A stretch of 45,613 nucleotides of DNA from Selenomonas sp. WCT3. GTDB taxonomy: Bacteria; Bacillota; Negativicutes; Selenomonadales; Selenomonadaceae. How positions within the stretch are numbered: the stretch's first letter is position 1; every line of letters begins with the position of its first letter. Both the position numbers and the translations under genes were made by a program. This document shows positions 40,675-45,613 of this stretch, in pieces. The stretch spans positions 1 to 45,613 of the forward strand of contig FNCM01000018.1 in the NCBI GenBank assembly GCA_900100835.1, written 5' to 3'. The notes under the pieces are model-generated. The model was given only the letters and a program-made list of their open reading frames with translations. It made no database searches and was not told the origin of the DNA.

Positions 40675-42150
40675 ATGGCACTGATGGAAAAAGGAAGCGG
40701 CTGGGAGCTGTTCTGGCTGCTGATGGGGCGCACGTCCTCCATTTTGGGGCTGGCGATGCTGGTTCCGGCGGTGGTGGCCTTGTTCTGGCAGGAGCCAGAG
40801 GCTTGGCTGTTTTTGATGCCGGCCAGTTTTGCCCTGTTTTTGGGCGTCTTCATGATGTGGATGGGGCAGGACCACATGCGCCAGCTTACCATTCGTGAGG
40901 GAGCACTCTTTATGGTGTTGGTCTGGCCCTTTATGGGGATGATTGGACTGATGCCCTATTATAGTTCCGGATTGCTGCCCAACTGGTTTTCAGCCTTTTT
41001 CGAGAGCATCTCGTCCCTTACAACGACGGGGCTTTCGTGTCTGCCGTTTGACCGCGCGGGGTTGCCGCGCTCTTTGCTTTTATGGCATACGCTGATGAGC
41101 TGGCTGGGCGGGCTTACCTTTGTGTCCGTATTGGTTACGGTACTGCCTCAGGTCAGCGGTTGTTTTGGCTTAACGCTTTCGGCGCGGCAGACGATTTTTT
41201 TCAGCCCCGTTTGGAACCGCATGAGCCAATCGGTCAATCAGGGGGTCAGCGTGTATTCCGGTTTGACTTTGCTGGCTGCGATGCTTTTCTGGTTGGCGGG
41301 CTTGTCTCCCTTTGATGCCCTGTTGCAGTCCATGCTGACGATTTCCTCCAGTGGCGGCAGTTCGGTGGCATCCTTTATGTTCTACGACAATGTCTGGTTG
41401 GAACTGGCCGCTGTGCTGGCCATGGTGATTTCGGGTATGAATCTATTGCTTTGCTGGAAGGTCTGGAACCGTAAAAGTTTCTGGCTTCTCTGGAAAGACA
41501 CGGAACTGCGCGCTTTTTTGCTGATTTTCCTGTTGGCAGGCAGCATGATTTCCCTGCATTTGTATCTCATGCAGTGCTATGGTGGGGCCGGCAGTATCCG
41601 TTATGGTTTTTTCCAGGCGATATCCTTCTTGTCCACCAGCGGCTTTGCCTCGGCAAGTTTTTGGTATTGGCCGGATTTTGACCGGTATGTGTTATTCCTG
41701 CTGGTCTTTGTGGGCGGCTGTATCGGTTCGGCTGGTGGCGGCCTGAAGGTAGTCCGCATTTTGGTTCTGTTGCGGATGGCCCGGGCGGAGATTCATCGGA
41801 CCCTGCATCCCCATATGGTGGTCAGCGTCAAGATGGATGGCTTGCCAGTGGCGGCGAAGATTGTGGGTCGCATTTTGGCCTTTTTCTTTTTATATGTGCT
41901 GATTTTTACGGTCTTTTCCCTGCTGATTTCCATTACGGGTCTGGGCCTTTTGCCCTCCATGGGAATCGCTGCGGGCTGCCTGACCAGTACAGGTTCCACG
42001 GCGGCGCTCTTTGGCATCGGCAGTTTGGCCTTTTTGCCTGATTGGGGGAAATTTGTTTGCAGTTTGCTGATGATTATCGGACGTGTCGAAATTTTTTCCT
42101 TTTTGATTTTGATCGATGTGGGCGTGCGGATGCTCCACCAGAAGTGGTGA
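40675..42150 (+). CDS. TrkH-family potassium transporter subunit 1 (divergent)
   Basis: A 491-residue member of the TrkH/KtrB superfamily with eight core helices and four pore loops. The filter regions are SLTTTGLS, ISSSGGSS, LSTSGFAS and TSTGSTAAL, each keeping the pore glycine. The first and second differ from the canonical TGTGAT seen in the second copy, so ion selectivity or regulation may differ. ATG 40675 overlaps nothing and lies one base after trkA. Confidence 0.85.
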   Translation: MALMEKGSGWELFWLLMGRTSSILGLAMLVPAVVALFWQEPEAWLFLMPASFALFLGVFMMWMGQDHMRQLTIREGALFMVLVWPFMGMIGLMPYYSSGLLPNWFSAFFESISSLTTTGLSCLPFDRAGLPRSLLLWHTLMSWLGGLTFVSVLVTVLPQVSGCFGLTLSARQTIFFSPVWNRMSQSVNQGVSVYSGLTLLAAMLFWLAGLSPFDALLQSMLTISSSGGSSVASFMFYDNVWLELAAVLAMVISGMNLLLCWKVWNRKSFWLLWKDTELRAFLLIFLLAGSMISLHLYLMQCYGGAGSIRYGFFQAISFLSTSGFASASFWYWPDFDRYVLFLLVFVGGCIGSAGGGLKVVRILVLLRMARAEIHRTLHPHMVVSVKMDGLPVAAKIVGRILAFFFLYVLIFTVFSLLISITGLGLLPSMGIAAGCLTSTGSTAALFGIGSLAFLPDWGKFVCSLLMIIGRVEIFSFLILIDVGVRMLHQKW

Positions 42151-42154
42151 AACT

Positions 42155-43606
42155 ATGGATTTGAAAATAGTCTGTTATATTCTGGGAAGACTGGTAATTG
42201 CCGAGACGATTATCATGCTTATTCCCTTTTTTATGGCCCTGTACAATGGTGAGGCGAGCATCCAGGGATTTGCCGTGGCTTTGGGCCTTTGCGCGTCCGT
42301 GGGCATGGTTTTGCTCAGCAACGGACGGGTGCGGGTGGAACATCTGACCATGCGCGAGGGCATTGCCATCACGGGGATTGGCTGGATAATGGCAACGTCC
42401 CTGGGTATGCTGCCCTTTGTCTGCGGCGGCTATCTCGGTGTTCTCGATGCCTGGTTTGAAAGCATTTCCGGGTTTACGGGAACCGGGGCAACTGTCATGG
42501 AAAATTTGTCGGTCATTCCCCCTAGTATTTTGTTCTGGCGTATGATGACCCATTGGTTCGGCGGCTTGGGGATTATCGTCATCTTTATTGCCTTGCTGCC
42601 CCAGACGGGGCAGAGCACGGTCTACATGTATAATGCGGAGACGACTGGTCCCACCCGGGAACGCGTCCTGCCGCGGTTGCGGGATATGACCAAGGCCTTG
42701 TTCCAGATGTATATGATGTTTACCGTGATTGCGATGGTGGTTTACTGCTTTTGCGGCCTGTCGCTCTACGATGCGGTAACCCATGCCATGAGCACCATAG
42801 GTACCGGCGGCTTTTCCACTTATGACGATAATGCCATGCATTTTGACAATATTCCCCTGGAAGCCTGGATGACGTTTTTCATGATTTTGGCCGGGGGCAA
42901 TTTTGGCCTCTATTACCGGGTTTGGCGCAAGGGACCTGGGGTGATCCGTCACAATTCGGAGTTCAAGGCTTATATCGGCATAGAGATTGCGGCCATGCTG
43001 CTGATTACCGCCAATCTCGTTTGTTCTATGGATGTAAATCCCTTTGAGGCCTTTCGCTATGCCAGTTTCCAAGTGGGTTCCATTTCGACTACGGGGTTCG
43101 TTTCGGCAGATTTTGACCAGTGGCCGGGGTTCTCCAAGGGAATCCTGCTGCTACTGATGATATGCGGTGGCTGTGCTGGTTCGACGGCTGGCGGCATGAA
43201 GGTGAGCCGTATGGTTTTGCTGGTGAAAAATGCCTGGGCGGTGGTGCACCAGAAGTTGTCGCCGCGCCGGGTGGTGGAAGTCCATATGAATGGCAGTAAG
43301 GTGGATGAAGAAACCCTGCTTCGCGTGGGGCAGTTCTTTTTCCTGTATATCCTGTTCATTGTATTTTGGGCTTTGCTGCTGACGGCTGACGGGCTGCCGG
43401 TATTCGACTCACTGGGGATAAGCATCACGGTCATGGGCAGCGTGGGGCCGGCCTTTGGGGTGGCGGGAGCGACTTGCACCTATGCCGGTTTGTCGGTCTT
43501 TGCCAAGAGCATCCTCTGTGTGGCCATGCTCTTGGGGCGTTTGGAGATGTTTACCCTGCTGATCATGCTGTCGCCAGATTTCTGGCAAAAGGGAAACCGT
43601 TGGTAA
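42155..43606 (+). CDS. trkH: TrkH-family potassium transporter subunit 2
   Basis: A 483-residue potassium-translocating subunit. The pore loops are ISGFTGTGATVME, STIGTGGFSTYDD, SISTTGFVSADF and VMGSVGPAFGV, each with the selectivity glycine, and the helices GGCAGSTAGGMKVSRM and MLLGRLEMFTLLIM are typical of TrkH. It starts four bases after the first copy. Both probably assemble with the single TrkA. Confidence 0.92.
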   Translation: MDLKIVCYILGRLVIAETIIMLIPFFMALYNGEASIQGFAVALGLCASVGMVLLSNGRVRVEHLTMREGIAITGIGWIMATSLGMLPFVCGGYLGVLDAWFESISGFTGTGATVMENLSVIPPSILFWRMMTHWFGGLGIIVIFIALLPQTGQSTVYMYNAETTGPTRERVLPRLRDMTKALFQMYMMFTVIAMVVYCFCGLSLYDAVTHAMSTIGTGGFSTYDDNAMHFDNIPLEAWMTFFMILAGGNFGLYYRVWRKGPGVIRHNSEFKAYIGIEIAAMLLITANLVCSMDVNPFEAFRYASFQVGSISTTGFVSADFDQWPGFSKGILLLLMICGGCAGSTAGGMKVSRMVLLVKNAWAVVHQKLSPRRVVEVHMNGSKVDEETLLRVGQFFFLYILFIVFWALLLTADGLPVFDSLGISITVMGSVGPAFGVAGATCTYAGLSVFAKSILCVAMLLGRLEMFTLLIMLSPDFWQKGNRW

Positions 43607-43625
43607 ATGGGAAGGGGATTTTTTT

Positions 43626-44567
43626 GTGCTGAGTAATTTGTTTGTGGCCATTGGTGCAGTCGTGCCGATGTTTTGCCTGATTCTTATCGGCGTGTTCGTC
43701 AAGCGGACGAAAATGCTGACGGACGAGGAACTGGTTCATACGAACCGCATGGTGTTCCGCGTCTTTTTCTTCTGCATGATGTTCTATAACATCTATACGA
43801 CGGATTTGTCCAAGACGTTCCGTCCGGGACTCATGCTGTTTGGCGGCCTAGGGGTCATTGCGGTATTTTTGCTGGCCACGCTCTTTGTCTGCAAATTCGA
43901 GCCGAGCAATAAGCGGCGCGGCGCGATGATCCAGGCGATTTTCCGCAGTAATTTCGTTTTGATGGGGATTCCCCTGGTGAGCAATATTTTCGGCGAGGAC
44001 CAGCTGGCTCTGCCGACGATGATGATTGCCATCGTTGTGCCGATTTACAATGTGGTGGCGGTGTTTGTGCTGGAGACTTTTCGGGGCGGCCGGTTCTATC
44101 TGCCGGGGATTTTACTGGGGGTGCTGAAAAATCCGATGATTCTCGGCGCGATTGCCGCGGTGGTATTCCTGCTGGTGGGGGTACCGGTGCCAGCACCGGT
44201 ACTAAAGCCCATCAAACAGGTGGCGGCGGCGACGACGCCGGTGGCGCTGATTATTCTGGGGGCATCCTTTAAGGGCAGCAGCTTCCACGCCCATGTGAAA
44301 CAGTTGGTGGCCTGCGTGGCAGTACGCCTTATCCTAGTGCCAGCGGTTATGATTGGCCTAGCCATTTATCTGGGATTCCGGGGCATGGAGCTCATCACCC
44401 TCACGGCGATTTTTGCTTCCCCCTGCGCGGTGGCCAGCTTTGCCATGGCACAGCAGATGGGAAGTGATGCGGATTTGGCAGGGAACTGCGTCGTCTATAC
44501 CAGTGCTCTTTCCTGTTTGACGCTTTTTGGCTGGGTGTTTGCCTTAAAGTCCTTGGGCCTGTTCTAA
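43626..44567 (+). CDS. AEC family permease (auxin efflux carrier-like)
   Basis: A 313-residue membrane protein of ten predicted helices in two halves. AEC carriers move organic acids or similar small solutes in bacteria. Features include PMFCLILIGVFVKRTKMLTD, FRSNFVLMGIPLVSNIFG and the C-terminal FASPCAVASFAMAQQMGSD. GTG 43626 follows GGGAAGGGGA. It follows trkH by 19 bp and may read from the trk promoter. Substrate unknown. Confidence 0.88.
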   Translation: MLSNLFVAIGAVVPMFCLILIGVFVKRTKMLTDEELVHTNRMVFRVFFFCMMFYNIYTTDLSKTFRPGLMLFGGLGVIAVFLLATLFVCKFEPSNKRRGAMIQAIFRSNFVLMGIPLVSNIFGEDQLALPTMMIAIVVPIYNVVAVFVLETFRGGRFYLPGILLGVLKNPMILGAIAAVVFLLVGVPVPAPVLKPIKQVAAATTPVALIILGASFKGSSFHAHVKQLVACVAVRLILVPAVMIGLAIYLGFRGMELITLTAIFASPCAVASFAMAQQMGSDADLAGNCVVYTSALSCLTLFGWVFALKSLGLF

Positions 44568-44579
44568 GGATGGGTTAAG

Positions 44580-44608
44580 TTGACGGTATCCAGCTGGTCC
44601 GATATAAT
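44580..44608 (+). promoter_or_regulatory. Promoter of the polysaccharide export gene
   Basis: TTGACG (44580-44585), 17 bp, then TATAAT (44603-44608); 65 bp of leader to the start codon. Confidence 0.82.
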
Positions 44609-44673
44609 TAGGATAGTGTGATTTTGAATGAAAGACCTGGTTTGACTGGTTGATTTAGAAGGAGTGTCCGCGA

Positions 44674-45468
44674 GTGAAAAGAGCAATTGTATGCGGTGTG
44701 GCTGTGGTTGCAAGCATCCTGTTTGGCGGCATGGCACTGGCTATGGCTGCACAGGAGCAGGCAGCTCAGGCAGAAGAGCAGCAGAAATATGTAGAATCGG
44801 ACGATGTATTCCGCACGGCGGGCCTTGGCAGCGGCCAGCTGACGGGGGAATACCGGTTGACGAAATACGATGTTATTTCGTTGAATATCGTCGGCTTCCC
44901 GGAGGGGCTGGGATATTCAACGGTCAATGGTTCCATTAGCTCTAGCAGCTCTAGCAGCTCTAGCAGTTCGAATGATTTGCTGATTGGCCCGGATGGCCGC
45001 GCGGCAATTCCTTATATCGGCAATGTGAAATTGGCTGGCCTGACTCTCAATGAAGCAAAAGAGCTCATTCAGAGCAAGCTTTCCGAATACCTCCGCATCC
45101 CCAGCATGTCGGTATCGGTTAAGAACTATGGCAAGCGCAAGATTTACGTTATGGGCGAGGTGGAAAAACCGGGCATTCAGGAATTGGATATCGATAGCCT
45201 CAATGCCTATGCAGCCATCACTTCGGCGGGCGGCTTCACGAAACGCGGCCGCAGCACGCGGGTGCAGGTACTGCGCGTTATCGATGACACGATGTACTAT
45301 ACGCAGCTGAATATGAAAACGTATGTAAAACGTCATGACCTGACGCAAAATGTCGTCTTGCAGGATGGCGATATCGTCTATGTGCCGAAATCCAACGGTA
45401 TTCGCTGGAACGAGGACGTATTGCCGTATGTCAGTGCTTGGGCATTATATAAGAATTTGACCGATTAA
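44674..45468 (+). CDS. Polysaccharide export protein (Wza-like, SLBB)
   Basis: An outer-membrane export component of capsule or exopolysaccharide, 264 residues. The signal peptide (MKRAIVCGVAVVASILFGGM) has no lipobox Cys. A Poly_export domain (EYRLTKYDVISLNIVG, GPDGRAAIPYIGNVKLAGLT, IPSMSVSV) is followed by an SLBB domain (VMGEVEKPGIQELD, AGGFTKRGRSTRVQVLR, QDGDIVYVP). Eleven consecutive serines interrupt the Poly_export domain (44938-44970) and are coded by a 9-bp tandem repeat. GTG 44674 follows AAGGAGTG. It is shorter than E. coli Wza and lacks its C-terminal helix region. Confidence 0.88.
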   Translation: MKRAIVCGVAVVASILFGGMALAMAAQEQAAQAEEQQKYVESDDVFRTAGLGSGQLTGEYRLTKYDVISLNIVGFPEGLGYSTVNGSISSSSSSSSSSSNDLLIGPDGRAAIPYIGNVKLAGLTLNEAKELIQSKLSEYLRIPSMSVSVKNYGKRKIYVMGEVEKPGIQELDIDSLNAYAAITSAGGFTKRGRSTRVQVLRVIDDTMYYTQLNMKTYVKRHDLTQNVVLQDGDIVYVPKSNGIRWNEDVLPYVSAWALYKNLTD

Positions 45469-45483
45469 TCGGGGTTCAACAGG

Positions 45484-45516
45484 AACCGCTGGTTTGTAAA
45501 GAACCGGCGGTTTTTT
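45484..45516 (+). terminator. Intrinsic terminator of the export gene
   Basis: AACCGCTGGTT pairs with AACCGGCGGTT (one G.T) and is followed by TTTTTT. Element G starts eight bases on. Confidence 0.88.
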
Positions 45517-45524
45517 GTTGCGCA

Positions 45525-45613
45525 AATTACAGTTTATCGGTTCGTGGAACCTTATTCGAAGCAGCTCTTCGCCGCCGCTAGGGGCAGTGCCAACACTACG
45601 CGGGAGATGTTTT
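45525..45613 (+). repeat. Twin-hairpin element G (left end only)
   Basis: The terminal repeat AATTACAGTTTATCGG (45525-45540) is followed by TTCGTGGAACC and the 22-bp left outer arm of L (45571-45592), then CGGGAGATGTTTT at the window edge. It matches element C closely. The rest lies outside the window. Confidence 0.85.

Overview
The window looks like a piece of chromosome from a diderm Firmicute of the Negativicutes, most likely Selenomonadaceae (Selenomonas or a close relative). The basis is inference from gene content. A Firmicutes-type origin-proximal operon (yybS/DUF2232, gdpP, rplI, lonC, dnaB) lies beside genes expected of an LPS-bearing cell envelope (a GmhA-type sedoheptulose-7-phosphate isomerase and a Wza-type polysaccharide export protein). 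No rRNA, tRNA, CRISPR array, transposase or prophage gene was seen.

Layout: 1-2000 holds the end of a dispersed repeat, an LCP cell-wall ligase on the minus strand and a 235-bp DnaA-box cluster that looks like a replication origin. 2026-3702 carries an MgtC-like protein, a cytidine-deaminase homologue lacking all its zinc ligands, and an unknown protein. 4380-7978 is a minus-strand fructose operon (fruR-fruK-fruA). 8289-14879 carries a YitT protein, an exported protein, MetY, an M48 protease, a PanF/YhdT pair and a small unknown. 15584-20154 (minus) holds azlCD, an AGCS symporter and a membrane-anchored MutS-like ATPase. 20273-23206 has small and exported unknowns and a GmhA homologue. 23843-32239 has a phosphohexomutase and the gdpP-rplI-lonC-dnaB operon. 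32980-36345 is a sucrose PTS/hydrolase pair. 36430-38571 has a small protein with a structured leader, a cysteine-type Rrf2 regulator and cysK. 39321-45468 has trkA, two tandem trkH genes, an AEC permease and a polysaccharide export gene.

The most striking content is not protein-coding. Seven copies (A-G, two cut by the window edges) of a 460-567 bp element sit in intergenic gaps about every 4-11 kb. A full copy has terminal inverted repeats that enclose two long imperfect hairpins of constant length (201 nt, 'L', and 199 nt, 'R'). L and R are diverged homologues placed head to head. The 22-bp outer stem of R differs between copies, but both arms change together (GGGGCCCC, GGGGATAC or GAGGGACAC types), and one inner L pair goes T-A, T.G, C-G across three copies. 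The ends also change in concert. This points to an element maintained as a folded structure (RNA or cruciform DNA). I do not recognise it as a named family.

Regulatory logic is visible for sulfur metabolism. An ACATAT-N7-ATATGT palindrome lies directly downstream of near-consensus -10 boxes of both metY and cysK, and again upstream of the Rrf2 gene beside cysK. This suggests a CymR-like regulon with autoregulation.
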